64,000 bases of DNA from Flavobacterium hercynium (GCF_002217285.1 NZ_MUGW01000026.1:1-64000); one strand, 5' to 3'. Counted from the first letter of the stretch, positions 42,566 through 51,367 are shown. The notes: generated from the letters alone by a model not told the origin. Translations and numbers: made by a program.

Positions 42566-42979
42566 ATGAAAATACCTTCTAAAAATACAGTTTTAATGTT
42601 TGTCACATTTTCATCTTTGTTTATTTGTAATAATGCTTTCGCACAAAAGAAAGATCAAATGGTACGAATTGCTGAAATAGAAATTGAACATGCACATCTT
42701 GATGAATACAAAAAGATACTAAAAGAAGAGTCAGAAGCTTCTGTTAGATTGGAACCAGGTGTAATCGCTATTTTTCCAATGTTTGAAAAAGAAAATCCGA
42801 ATCGAGTTAGAATACTTGAAATCTACGCAGACAAAGAAGCATATCAGGCACATTTAAAAACGCCTCACTTTTTACTTTATAAAAATTCCACACTTAAAAT
42901 GGTGAAGTCGTTGAAACTCGTAGAAATGGATGCATTAGATGTCAAAACAATGCCAGTACTATTTAGAAAGTACGATTAA
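42566..42979 (+). CDS. Exported antibiotic-biosynthesis-monooxygenase (ABM) domain protein
   Basis: A 137-residue protein with a signal peptide (cleavage after NNAFAQ) and an ABM ferredoxin-like fold: RIAEIEIEHAHLDEYKKILKEESEASVRLEPGVIAIFPMFEKENP and LEIYADKEAYQAHLKTPHF. Resembles YgiN-type quinol monooxygenases but is periplasmic. Probably its own transcript. It fits the surrounding theme of quinone/carbonyl handling. Confidence 0.83.
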   Translation: MKIPSKNTVLMFVTFSSLFICNNAFAQKKDQMVRIAEIEIEHAHLDEYKKILKEESEASVRLEPGVIAIFPMFEKENPNRVRILEIYADKEAYQAHLKTPHFLLYKNSTLKMVKSLKLVEMDALDVKTMPVLFRKYD

Positions 42980-43005
42980 TAATTTTTAGAAGTACAAAAT
43001 TACTT

Positions 43006-43021
43006 TTTGCCAAATGGCAAA
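43006..43021. promoter_or_regulatory. Crp/Fnr-type operator B
   Basis: TTTGCCAAATGGCAAA: arms TTTGCCA and TGGCAAA, or TTGCC-N4-GGCAA in FNR spacing. Its centre lies 36.5 bp from the last base of the -7-like box TAATTTTA (43043-43050), exactly as at operator A1, but with G/C in place of A/T at the second arm position. Confidence 0.65.
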
Positions 43022-43078
43022 TCCTTTTCTTTTTTGTTGAAATAATTTTACAACCGTAATAATTTCAATCCATTAAAA

Positions 43079-43888
43079 ATGAAAAAAACGGTTTTGGTTA
43101 CAGGTGCTTCGGCAGGAATTGGTAAAGCGACAGCTATTTATTTGGCTCAGAAAGGTTATAATGTTTACGGTGCCGCACGCAGAATAGAAAAAATGCAGGA
43201 TTTAAAAGCAAGTGGCGTAAAACCAATTGTTTTAGATGTTACAAAAGAAGATAGTATAGTGAGTTGTGTTAATGCTATTTTGAGTGAAACAGGAAGTATA
43301 GATATCCTGATTAATAGTGCAGGTTTAGGATCTTACGGAGCTTTAGAAGATGTTTCGATGGCAGAAGCAAAAAATCAAATGGAAATAAATGTATTTGGTG
43401 TGGCACGTTTGATACAATTGGTATTACCGCAAATGCGAAAGAATAAATTTGGAAAAATTGTAAACATTTCTTCCATTGGTGGTAAAGTCGGATTACCATT
43501 AGGTAGTTGGTACCACGCAAGCAAATTTGCAATCGAAGGATTAAGCGACTGTTTGCGAAACGAAGTAAAACAATTTGGTATAGATGTAATTGTAATTGAA
43601 CCAGGCGGAACAAAATCTGAAATGATCGAAAGCGGAACTGATGATTTAAAACGTGTCTCAGGAGAAACGGTTTATAAAGATTTAGCAAACGCGGTAATAA
43701 AATCATATACAACCCAAAAAGATAAAGCGATAGAAGCAGTTGAAATTGCAAAGCTTATCACGAAAAGTATCGAAGCAAAATGCCCAAAAGCACGTTATGC
43801 TGCAAGTAATGCAAAGCCATTTTTATTGATACGAAAATTATTATCAGATAGATTGTTTGATAAAATGGTGATGAGTCAAATGAAATAA
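43079..43888 (+). CDS. Short-chain dehydrogenase/reductase (cassette B)
   Basis: A 269-residue SDR with TGASAGIGKA cofactor motif, NSAG in place of NNAG, catalytic Ser in NISSIGGKVG and YHASK. The RRIEKMQDL segment after beta-2 suggests NADP(H). It lies 4 bp before the second Crp/Fnr gene and is preceded by operator B. In cassette B the order is SDR then regulator, the reverse of cassette A. Confidence 0.88.
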   Translation: MKKTVLVTGASAGIGKATAIYLAQKGYNVYGAARRIEKMQDLKASGVKPIVLDVTKEDSIVSCVNAILSETGSIDILINSAGLGSYGALEDVSMAEAKNQMEINVFGVARLIQLVLPQMRKNKFGKIVNISSIGGKVGLPLGSWYHASKFAIEGLSDCLRNEVKQFGIDVIVIEPGGTKSEMIESGTDDLKRVSGETVYKDLANAVIKSYTTQKDKAIEAVEIAKLITKSIEAKCPKARYAASNAKPFLLIRKLLSDRLFDKMVMSQMK

Positions 43889-43892
43889 AGAT

Positions 43893-44459
43893 ATGGAAAG
43901 ACTAATTAATTATTTACTACAGTTTGGTAATCTGAATCAACAACAAATTGAATTGATCAAGAGTAAAGTTGATTTTAAGGAAATCAAAAAAGAAGAATAT
44001 TATCAGGAAGCAGGAAAAATACCTGATGAAGTTATTTTTTTGACAAAAGGAATTATGCGAATTTGTTATTTTAACCATAAAGGCGATGAAATAACGAAGT
44101 ATTTTATTGATGAAAACAATTTTCTGGTAGATATTAACAGCTATACTCAAGAGATTCCTTCCACCGAATATATTCAGTCTGTTACGGATTGCAAATATTT
44201 AGTATTATCGAAGAATGCAATGAAAGAATTGTCAAGTATCATTATTGAATGGGATAAAATTGTTTCAAAAATTACATCAAAAGCATTGGCGGAAAAAGTA
44301 AATAGAATAAGCCCCATGATGACAGAAGATGCAAAGGAACGTTACCTTAAATTTCTAACTAATTTTCCCAATCTGGCAAATCGTGTTCCGCTTTCGTATC
44401 TGGCATCGTATTTAGGAATTACACAATCATCGTTAAGCAGAATACGCAAGAATATTTAA
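43893..44459 (+). CDS. Crp/Fnr-family regulator (cassette B)
   Basis: A 188-residue paralogue of the regulator at 39727: EAGKIPDEVIFLTKGIMRICYFNHKGDEITKYFIDENNFL effector fold and C-terminal HTH LASYLGITQSSLSRIRKNI. Compared with cassette A the recognition helix has Ser for Gln at one position, and its operator differs from A's at the symmetric second base, a possible specificity pair. Co-transcribed with the SDR and closed by a strong terminator. Ligand unknown. Confidence 0.87.
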   Translation: MERLINYLLQFGNLNQQQIELIKSKVDFKEIKKEEYYQEAGKIPDEVIFLTKGIMRICYFNHKGDEITKYFIDENNFLVDINSYTQEIPSTEYIQSVTDCKYLVLSKNAMKELSSIIIEWDKIVSKITSKALAEKVNRISPMMTEDAKERYLKFLTNFPNLANRVPLSYLASYLGITQSSLSRIRKNI

Positions 44460-44464
44460 ACTTA

Positions 44465-44499
44465 AAAAGCCTTCAAAATCATTGACTTTGAAGGCTTTT
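44465..44499. terminator. Strong bidirectional terminator
   Basis: AAAAGCCTTCAAA (44465-44477) pairs with TTTGAAGGCTTTT (44487-44499), 13-bp stem and 9-nt loop, between convergent genes. Confidence 0.88.
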
Positions 44500-44527
44500 G
44501 TCTACTTAAAAATTATAAAACTGAAAA

Positions 44528-44998
44528 TTATTTGTCAGCTACAAAAAGGTCATCTGAATTTTCCGTTATCGGAATATAAAGACGCTCCCAAACATCAGAA
44601 TCTACCATATCCCAGCTGTGTCCTTTACCTTTTAGATCTTCTGCCAATAATACAACACCAGGCTCTATTATAAAAGTGGTGCCATCAGATACTTTAAATT
44701 TGATTTTTCCTTTTACTGTTACCACATATTGTTTTCTAGGTGCAGGATGCGCATTTTTTTCCCATTCTTCCGTTTTGTTGCTGTACCAGAAAGAAGCGGT
44801 ATTCATGTGCTTTAAAGATGGAATAGAACCCTTTTCGAAATAACAAGACCCATCAGCCTTATTGATTAGGCGGTAAGCCGGAATATCAGACTCTTCTTCC
44901 AGAGCTTTTACTTTAACTTGATTATGACTTTGAGCATTGTTGGTGTTGGCTAATATAAGGGCCGCAATTAGGATAAATCCGTTTAAGAATTTTTTCAT
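44528..44998 (-). CDS. Exported cupin-like protein
   Basis: A 156-residue protein with a signal peptide (to NTNNAQ) and a cupin core: KQYVVTVKGKIKFKVSDGTTFIIEPGVVLLAEDLKGKGHSWD. Shares the LLxEDxxGKGH segment with the cytoplasmic cupin at 15309. Last gene of a porin/Tat/cupin operon. Function unknown; a periplasmic binding or isomerase role is possible. Confidence 0.78.
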   Translation of the reverse strand: MKKFLNGFILIAALILANTNNAQSHNQVKVKALEEESDIPAYRLINKADGSCYFEKGSIPSLKHMNTASFWYSNKTEEWEKNAHPAPRKQYVVTVKGKIKFKVSDGTTFIIEPGVVLLAEDLKGKGHSWDMVDSDVWERLYIPITENSDDLFVADK

Positions 44999-45033
44999 TT
45001 TGATGTTAATTTAAATTGTTTGTTTTTTATTTT

Positions 45034-45459
45034 TTATTGATTGTAGATGGAATCGTGTACCATCATTTTGTTAAAGAAAGGTTTGTATTTTGCCACAAGT
45101 GCAAGATGCCCTTCTAGTTTACCATACGTTTCTAAATCTTCTAAAGAATCAAATTCCATTGAAGCGTTATAAGTAAATGAGTTATCCATAACAGGTCTTG
45201 GCGATGAATTTGCAGGACCACCGTAGCGTACATTTTTTACATACGGCAGTTTTTTAAGTCCTTCAAAAAAGTTCTGAAAATCCTTCACCTCGGCAGCAGT
45301 CAGTTCAGGTTTAAGCCAAAACAACAGGTAATGAAAATAAACTGTTTTAGATTTTGTTTCTATTGCTGTTTCATCAATCGTATTAGCCAATACTTTTGTT
45401 CCTGTAAGGGCAAGGGCTCCCGCACTTGCTGACTTAATAATAAAATTTCTTCTTTCCAT
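45034..45459 (-). CDS. Tat-exported Dabb-domain protein
   Basis: A 141-residue protein with a twin-arginine signal (MERRNFIIKSASAGALALTG) and a stress-responsive A/B barrel (Dabb) domain: VYFHYLLFWLKPELTAAEVKDFQNFFEGLKKLPYVKNVRYG and SMEFDSLEDLETY. Dabb proteins are small dimeric barrels of diverse or unknown function. Tat export means it folds in the cytoplasm before export. Lies 12 bp after the porin gene. Confidence 0.83.
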   Translation of the reverse strand: MERRNFIIKSASAGALALTGTKVLANTIDETAIETKSKTVYFHYLLFWLKPELTAAEVKDFQNFFEGLKKLPYVKNVRYGGPANSSPRPVMDNSFTYNASMEFDSLEDLETYGKLEGHLALVAKYKPFFNKMMVHDSIYNQ

Positions 45460-45471
45460 AATAGTATGTTT

Positions 45472-46800
45472 TTAGTTAAAATCGATTCTGTATTTTAAAA
45501 CATATTGCCATTTTCTATCGGATACTGTAGCTTGGTTAGCGTCATTTAAAGCATAGATAGGACGGTTTTGAGCATCTAAGGTCAAGCGAGACGACATACC
45601 ATTCATTAGCAATGAAACTCCTGCGTCGTAGGTTAATGCTTTGTCGTGTAATCCATCAAGATCAGATAACATCACACTTCCTGCTGGCTGTAACTGTAAA
45701 TTGTTTTTTGCTTTATTAAAGTACGGAAGTGTACCGCCAATTTGTACATAGTAAGTATTACCGGTTCCAATAACAGGAGAAGTATTTCCGGCACCATTAA
45801 GACTGCTCATAGAAGCATTTACGCCACTTGCAGGATTACTTACTCCCGAGTAACGCGTATAATTTGGTCCATAATCATTGTTCATTGCCATTGCATAAGC
45901 ACTAAACGAGGTTCCACGATCTTTGTTTATTGGTGTATCATAAAATAAATCAACCGCAAAACTCTTTTCATCATCATTTATCGTGGTTCCTGTTTCGTTT
46001 AAGTGCCATAAAGCATTGTGCATGTATTCAAATCCTGCACCTAATGCCAATACTTTCTTTTTACCGCTATACGTACCGGAATGAAAAGGTGAAGCGTTGT
46101 TTTCTGTTTCAAAAAACTCATATTTAAAGTATCCTGAATAATCTTTATTCGGATGTGTTTTACTGAAGTTTGCTACATTGTATTTTGCATCAGCACTTAC
46201 GTTGGTATACGGGTCTGCAATAACCAAACGATAATCGAATTTACCGACTTGTCCTTTGGCATAAACACTTAATTGACGTACTGTTTCATCTGAAATACCC
46301 GCATTTCCTGTAGCATAAGAAGGTAAATCATATAATAAAGTGTTCAAAGGTCCTGTAGTAAACCTCGATAAACCTCTCCACGTAGATCGTCCTGCACCGG
46401 CAGCGATAAAATTGTTGAATTTGTATTCTGCGTAAGCATCCAGAAGTTCAAATGTTGGTGTAGTTTTAGAAGCCACATTTACATTTGTTAAACCACCTTG
46501 CAATACAAACGTAAAATTATCAGTAGGCTGATACGCCATTTTTACACGTACGCGTCGTAATGATAGGTCTGAAATGCTATTGACCTGTTCGCCATTTACA
46601 AGACTTCCCGGATTAAGTTCAGCGTAACGTGCCCATATTTCGGTGTAACCGCTAAATTGTATCGAACGAGTTTTTTCTTCGTTTAAATAATGTGTAAGTG
46701 TTGCGTTTCCAAAATCGTTCTTTTTTTGGGCACTTACCGTATTGATTAACCCTGTTAACAGAGAAAAGCAGATCCCAATTTTTAAATAACTTGTTTTCAT
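45472..46800 (-). CDS. Outer-membrane porin (porin O/P-like)
   Basis: A 442-residue beta-barrel precursor with a signal peptide ending near VSAQKK. Segments RSIQFSGYTEIWARYAELNPG, LSLRRVRVKMAYQPTDNFTFVLQGG and the C-terminal strand KWQYVLKYRIDF are typical of phosphate-selective-porin-like proteins. First gene of a three-gene operon and divergent from an OmpR-type two-component system, which may control it. Confidence 0.82.
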   Translation of the reverse strand: MKTSYLKIGICFSLLTGLINTVSAQKKNDFGNATLTHYLNEEKTRSIQFSGYTEIWARYAELNPGSLVNGEQVNSISDLSLRRVRVKMAYQPTDNFTFVLQGGLTNVNVASKTTPTFELLDAYAEYKFNNFIAAGAGRSTWRGLSRFTTGPLNTLLYDLPSYATGNAGISDETVRQLSVYAKGQVGKFDYRLVIADPYTNVSADAKYNVANFSKTHPNKDYSGYFKYEFFETENNASPFHSGTYSGKKKVLALGAGFEYMHNALWHLNETGTTINDDEKSFAVDLFYDTPINKDRGTSFSAYAMAMNNDYGPNYTRYSGVSNPASGVNASMSSLNGAGNTSPVIGTGNTYYVQIGGTLPYFNKAKNNLQLQPAGSVMLSDLDGLHDKALTYDAGVSLLMNGMSSRLTLDAQNRPIYALNDANQATVSDRKWQYVLKYRIDFN

Positions 46801-46856
46801 GTATCGTTAGAATTTACATTTTGTTTGGTAGTGATTACTACTTGTTTTTGATGAGA

Positions 46857-46864
46857 CAAAGGTA
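46857..46864 (-). promoter_or_regulatory. -7 box of the porin operon
   Basis: The minus strand reads TACCTTTG, exact TAnnTTTG, 57 bp upstream of the porin ATG. Confidence 0.5.
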
Positions 46865-47028
46865 GATTCAGCATGGTGTTTGGGTTATTAGAAAAGTATT
46901 AGAAAGGCTATAGATTGTTATGAGAGAATCGCTTGTTTTTGTTTTAAGTTGTTGAAATACAATGATTTTTGAGTTGATGGTTGTTAAGAGTGCAAACAGT
47001 GACTTATTAGAAAAACAAATTATTGTTG

Positions 47029-47036
47029 TAAATTTG
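47029..47036 (+). promoter_or_regulatory. -7 box of the OmpR-type regulator
   Basis: TAAATTTG, exact TAnnTTTG. With a start near 47042 the ATG at 47049 would have almost no leader, which favours the ATG at 47064. Confidence 0.55.
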
Positions 47037-47063
47037 ATCTCGATTTAAATGAACAAATACCAA

Positions 47064-47753
47064 ATGAAGATCTTAATAGTTGAAGATAACAATAGAGTTT
47101 CTGCACTGCTAAAACGAGGATTAGAAAGTCAGGGTTATCAGGTATATATTGTAGAAGAGGCTGAGGAAGGACTTATACTTGTTGAGAAAGTAAATTTCGA
47201 TTTAATTATTACAGACATTATGCTCGTTGGCATGGATGGTATTACGTTTTGCAAACGAATTCGGCATTCAGGAAAAAAAATCCCTATCATTATGCTCACC
47301 GCACTTGGCACTATCGATGAAAAGATCGAAGGATTTGATGCCGGAGCAGATGATTATCTCGTAAAACCTTTTGAGATAAGAGAATTGTATGCAAGGGTAA
47401 AGGCTTTATTACATCGTAAAAGCGATGCTGTTCAATCGCAGGAAGAAAGCGCTCAAATTATCTACAATGATCTTGTTCTCGATAAACGAACAAAAGTAAT
47501 TTTCAGAGATGGACTTACTATAAACCTGACACCAAAAGAGTTTAACTTACTGCACTTTATGATGCAAAATCCCGAAAGATTGCTGACCCGCGATGAGATA
47601 GCTGATAATGTTTGGGGCAATAATTTTGATACCGGAACCAATTACATCGATGTTTACATTGCTTACCTCAGAAAAAAAATTGACAAAGGTTTTGAGCAAA
47701 AACTAATTCATACCAAAGTGGGAATGGGATTTATTTTAAGCAATAAGATATGA
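47064..47753 (+). CDS. OmpR/PhoB-family response regulator
   Basis: A 229-residue regulator: MKILIVEDNNRVSALLKRGL receiver with Asp in LIITDIMLVGMDG and KPF (VKPFEIREL), then a winged-helix domain (INLTPKEFNLLHFMMQNPERLLTRDEIADNVW, YIDVYIAYLRKKID). Starting at 47064 gives the standard MKILIVED opening; 47049 adds five residues. Coupled to the kinase by a 4-bp overlap. Candidate target: the divergent porin operon. Confidence 0.9.
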   Translation: MKILIVEDNNRVSALLKRGLESQGYQVYIVEEAEEGLILVEKVNFDLIITDIMLVGMDGITFCKRIRHSGKKIPIIMLTALGTIDEKIEGFDAGADDYLVKPFEIRELYARVKALLHRKSDAVQSQEESAQIIYNDLVLDKRTKVIFRDGLTINLTPKEFNLLHFMMQNPERLLTRDEIADNVWGNNFDTGTNYIDVYIAYLRKKIDKGFEQKLIHTKVGMGFILSNKI

Positions 47754-49111
47754 AATTAGTAACCAGAACCGCTTTAGCTTATGCTATTTTAACAGCTTTT
47801 ATACTTTTTGTTTTTGCCTACAGCGTTTATTTCGTATCCGAAAAAAACAGAGAAGATGAATTCTATGATCGATTGGATTATAAAATTATCTGGAGAGCCG
47901 AGTTTATATTTGATGCTCAGATCGATAAAGAACTGATCAAATTTCTGCACACCAAAAACAAAAAAGTACTGAATGAGGCAGATATTAGCGTTTATGACAG
48001 CAACTCCGACCTTTATTTTTCGGATAATATGCCGCCTCTTGGTGATAAAAAGATTCTAAAGGCAATTAAAAAAAAGGGATCACTAAACTGGGCAGATCAT
48101 AAGTACCAATACAGAGGTATTTTGTATACAGACGATAACAGAGAATATTATATTATCGGAAGAGCGATTGATGTATCGGGTTGGAACCATATTAATGCTT
48201 TTAAGGAAAATGTATTGTATGTTTATTTCATTTCGATTGTTTTAATATTTATTATAGGTTTTGGATTTTCGTATTACACCCTAAAACCGTTAAAAGACAT
48301 CATTGTTCAAATCAGAGACATATCAGAGCATAATCTGGATAAACGTGTTGTCGTTCCAAAAGCGAAAGATGAATTGTATGAGCTTACCCAAACGTTTAAT
48401 GCAACCTTCAATAGATTAGAGAAATCCTTCAACAATCATCGGAATTTTGTAACCACTATTTCACATGAATTTCGAACACCCCTTTCGATTTTAATTGCTG
48501 AAATTGAACTCGGAAAGGAACTTAATAAAACGATCGACGATTACAAGACATCATTAGACAATGCTTTAGAAGAAGCCAATCACGTGTCTGAACTTTCAAC
48601 ATCGCTTCTCGATTTCGCACGGGCTAATTATGATAGATCGCAAATTAAAATGGCTGATCTTCGAGTAGATGAAGTTCTGGTTGATGCCAAACTAAATCTT
48701 TTAAATAAAAAAGAAGTCAAATATAAAATAGGTATCAGTTATACGAACCTTGACGATACAGATGCCAACAACTACAACTACTTTGGAAATCCATATTTAC
48801 TGCAAATGGCTTTTTCGAATATTATGGAAAACGCCTGTAAATACTCAGATAATCATTCTTGTCACGTCGATATCAATGCGTCATCAGACAAAATCATGCT
48901 AACGTTTTCTGATACCGGAATCGGAATCCCCGAAGCGGATCTCGAACAGATCTACAATTTATTTTATCGCGGAAAAAACAAAAATTATGACAACGGTTAC
49001 GGCGTTGGATTGTCTGTTGTCAAGCAAATTATTAGCCTTCATAACGGTTTAATCGATGTTGCTTCCGTTGTCGGAAATGGAACTACTTTTACGATTACGC
49101 TTTTTAAGTAA
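47750..49111 (+). CDS. Membrane-bound HisKA sensor kinase
   Basis: A 453-residue kinase with two membrane helices (about 10-30 and 158-178) around a ~130-residue periplasmic sensor, HAMP (LKPLKDIIVQIRDISEHNLDKRV), HisKA with His near residue 239 in TISHEFRTPLSIL, and HATPase_c (MENACKYS, DTGIGIPEADLEQIYNLF, GYGVGLSVVKQI). Partner of the OmpR-type regulator just upstream. The similarity in layout is to heavy-metal/antibiotic-type sensors, but the signal is not known. Confidence 0.9.
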   Translation: MKLVTRTALAYAILTAFILFVFAYSVYFVSEKNREDEFYDRLDYKIIWRAEFIFDAQIDKELIKFLHTKNKKVLNEADISVYDSNSDLYFSDNMPPLGDKKILKAIKKKGSLNWADHKYQYRGILYTDDNREYYIIGRAIDVSGWNHINAFKENVLYVYFISIVLIFIIGFGFSYYTLKPLKDIIVQIRDISEHNLDKRVVVPKAKDELYELTQTFNATFNRLEKSFNNHRNFVTTISHEFRTPLSILIAEIELGKELNKTIDDYKTSLDNALEEANHVSELSTSLLDFARANYDRSQIKMADLRVDEVLVDAKLNLLNKKEVKYKIGISYTNLDDTDANNYNYFGNPYLLQMAFSNIMENACKYSDNHSCHVDINASSDKIMLTFSDTGIGIPEADLEQIYNLFYRGKNKNYDNGYGVGLSVVKQIISLHNGLIDVASVVGNGTTFTITLFK

Positions 49112-49275
49112 ATTTCAGATTTCAGATTTTAGATTTTAGATTTTTAGATTTTAGATTTTTGGATTATTCGATTATTCGATATTTAGATATTTAGATTGAT
49201 GATTGCTCAAAGCTGAAAGTTGATTGCCCACAGTTCAAAGCCTACTGCCTAAAGCTTAAAGCCTACAGCTTATAA
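49112..49275. repeat. Low-complexity repeats after the kinase gene
   Basis: TCAGATTT/TTAGATTTT units (49115-49200) then units built on aaagcct / acagctt / caaagctgaaag (49205-49275). Non-coding, before the sugar transporter promoter. Confidence 0.55.
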
Positions 49276-49318
49276 AAAAAGAAGTACCGAATTAACAATA
49301 GAAGTAAATCTCAATGCT

Positions 49319-49326
49319 TACTTTTG
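49319..49326 (+). promoter_or_regulatory. -7 box of the sugar transporter gene
   Basis: TACTTTTG, exact TAnnTTTG. It lies inside a longer alternative reading frame that would start at 49314 and so favours the ATG at 49347 with a short leader. Confidence 0.5.
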
Positions 49327-49346
49327 CAGCATTAAACAAATACTTT

Positions 49347-50765
49347 ATGAATACTAAGAATACCACCAATGCAGCGGCGCCAAATTACACGGTTCCGTTG
49401 GTTACTATTACCTTATTGTTTTTCATGTGGGGATTTATTACCTGTATGAATGATATTTTGATACCTTACTTAAAAAAATTATTCGCTTTAACTTTTGTTG
49501 AATCCATGTTGGTTCAGTTTTGCTTTTTCGGGGCTTATTTTCTGGGATCGCTATTGTATTTTACCATTTCGTACTATAAAGGAGATCCTATCAACAAAGT
49601 AGGCTATAAAAAAGGAATGCTTGCCGGAATTTTATTGTCAGCTGTGGGTTGCGTTTTGTTTTATCCTGCTGCGACTTTCTCCGTATACGGATTATTTCTA
49701 GGCGCACTTTTTGTCTTAGGACTTGGATTTACCATTCTTCAAATTACAGCAAATGCTTATGTGTCTTTATTAGGATCAGAAGAAAGTGCTTCCGGACGTT
49801 TGAATATGACACAGGGATTTAATGCTTTTGGTACAACAATCGCACCTATTTTAGGAGGCTATTTAATTTTTGGATCAGGCGGAGAACACATTATCACTGC
49901 CGAAGCAACCCGTATACCGTACCTTGTATTTGCAGGAATTCTAATTCTTGTAGCCTTGTTAATCTATAATGTAAAATTGCCTTCTTTCCAGTCTGAAGAA
50001 ACAGAGCAGGGAGGTTTAGGAGCGTTGAAGTTTCCGCATTTACGTTTGGGAATTTTTGCTATTTTCTTTTACGTAGGTGGAGAAGTAGCAGTTGGAAGTT
50101 TTATTATTAGTTTTTTAGAATTAGATACCGTTGCAGGATTAACAGAAGCTATGAGTAAGAACTACTTAGCCATGTATTGGGGAGGTTCAATGATCGGACG
50201 TTTTTTAGGGGCAATTTCATTAAACCAAGGATTAAGCGACACTAAAAAAACACTTTACATGATTTTGACTGCTGCAGCCGTTTTCCTTGTTATTTATGGT
50301 GTTGTTGATCTTACATTTGGTCAAATGAGTTTCTTCCTGGTTTTCTTAGTATTGAATTTCATAGCATTCATTATCGGAAAATCGAAACCGGCAAGAACAT
50401 TAGCAATTTTCGCTTCTATCAATGCTGTTTTATTAATTTTTACCATTTTATCTACTGGAAAAATTGCAATGTATGGCGTGTTGGGAGTAGGGATTTTTAA
50501 TTCTATTATGTTCTCGAATATTTTTACCTTGAGTATTTCAGGTCTAGGAAAATACACAAGCCAGGGTTCTTCGTTATTGGTTATGGCGATTCTTGGTGGT
50601 GCTTTAGTACCATTAATTCAAGGTTTTATTGCCGATTCTGAATTTGGCGTACAAAAATCATTTGTAGTTCCTGTTTTCTGCTATTTATACGTTCTTTTCT
50701 TCGGAATATATTGTTCGAAAAAGCTTCATTTTGTAGAACACAGCAAAAATGTTTCAGGGCATTAA
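49347..50765 (+). CDS. Sugar MFS transporter (FucP/glucose-galactose type)
   Basis: A 472-residue major facilitator with about 12 helices. The first helix carries PLVTITLLFFMWGFITCMNDILIPYLKKLF, with the Asn-Asp typical of FucP/GluP-type sugar:proton symporters, and GRFLGAIS as the mid-protein loop motif. Imports glucose, galactose or fucose-like sugars; which one cannot be told. Monocistronic, closed by a UUCG-loop terminator. Confidence 0.9.
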   Translation: MNTKNTTNAAAPNYTVPLVTITLLFFMWGFITCMNDILIPYLKKLFALTFVESMLVQFCFFGAYFLGSLLYFTISYYKGDPINKVGYKKGMLAGILLSAVGCVLFYPAATFSVYGLFLGALFVLGLGFTILQITANAYVSLLGSEESASGRLNMTQGFNAFGTTIAPILGGYLIFGSGGEHIITAEATRIPYLVFAGILILVALLIYNVKLPSFQSEETEQGGLGALKFPHLRLGIFAIFFYVGGEVAVGSFIISFLELDTVAGLTEAMSKNYLAMYWGGSMIGRFLGAISLNQGLSDTKKTLYMILTAAAVFLVIYGVVDLTFGQMSFFLVFLVLNFIAFIIGKSKPARTLAIFASINAVLLIFTILSTGKIAMYGVLGVGIFNSIMFSNIFTLSISGLGKYTSQGSSLLVMAILGGALVPLIQGFIADSEFGVQKSFVVPVFCYLYVLFFGIYCSKKLHFVEHSKNVSGH

Positions 50766-50795
50766 TTAGTTTTTTATAATTGAAAATAATTTTAG

Positions 50796-50831
50796 CAATA
50801 GGATTTAAGTCTTCGGATTTAGATCCTATTG
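50796..50831 (+). terminator. Terminator with UUCG tetraloop
   Basis: CAATAGGAT (50796-50804) pairs with ATCCTATTG (50823-50831), extended inside by TAAGTC-TTCG-GATTTA, so the loop is the stable UUCG. A T-rich stretch follows. 30 bp after the transporter stop. Confidence 0.7.
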
Positions 50832-50911
50832 TTGTTTATATTAGATGGTCATAATTATTGAATTTTACAGATAGATATAAAATAAACGAAGAAATTTTTT
50901 TGTTAGTCATT

Positions 50912-50937
50912 TTAATATCGTAATATTGCGATATTAA
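50912..50937. promoter_or_regulatory. ArsR operator 1
   Basis: TTAATATCG and CGATATTAA are perfect 9-bp arms around an 8-nt spacer, 11 bp upstream of the ArsR ATG. A 23-of-26 copy occurs at 51296-51321. Confidence 0.7.
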
Positions 50938-50948
50938 AAAATACAGCA

Positions 50949-51278
50949 ATGGGAGTTACAAAAACAGAAATATATAAGGATGAACAAAACAAACTGGCAT
51001 CACTTCTTAAAGTTTTGGGACATCCAGCCAGAATAGCAATCCTGCAATACATCATTAATCAAAAAGCATGTATTTGTAATGATCTTGTAGAGGAATTAGG
51101 ATTAGCGCAGGCTACAATTTCACAACATTTGAAAGAATTAAAAAACATTGGAATCATTCAAGGTTCAATAGAAGGGAAATCTGTTTGTTATTGTATCGAA
51201 GAAAAAGTGTGGAAACAATTTCAGGAAGAGTTTAACTTTTTTTTCAATCAGGATGTAAAAGTAGATGAATGCTGCTAA
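50949..51278 (+). CDS. ArsR-family metalloregulator
   Basis: A 109-residue winged-helix repressor: LLKVLGHPARIAILQYI, then the alpha-3 Cys pair in KACICNDLVEELG, recognition helix LAQATISQHLKELK, and a C-terminal CC. The CxC in the helix matches arsenite/antimonite-sensing ArsR proteins. It should repress its own operon through the inverted repeat directly upstream. Confidence 0.9.
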   Translation: MGVTKTEIYKDEQNKLASLLKVLGHPARIAILQYIINQKACICNDLVEELGLAQATISQHLKELKNIGIIQGSIEGKSVCYCIEEKVWKQFQEEFNFFFNQDVKVDECC

Positions 51279-51295
51279 AAGCATTTTTTTAACAT

Positions 51296-51321
51296 TTAAT
51301 ATCGTAATATTGCTTTATTAC
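51296..51321. promoter_or_regulatory. ArsR operator 2
   Basis: Second copy of the ArsR inverted repeat: left arm and spacer identical, right arm 6 of 9. It lies between ArsR and the DUF6428-like gene, 47 bp before the latter, so the operon may be controlled at two points. Confidence 0.55.
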
Positions 51322-51367
51322 GTTTTTAGTTTAATTATCGATTATATTATTTTAAAATTGAGTTATT

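Noticed and set aside
43311..43751. Minus-strand 146-residue frame
   Set aside because: Antisense to the SDR gene; Leu/Phe/Tyr-rich composition is typical of a mirror frame.
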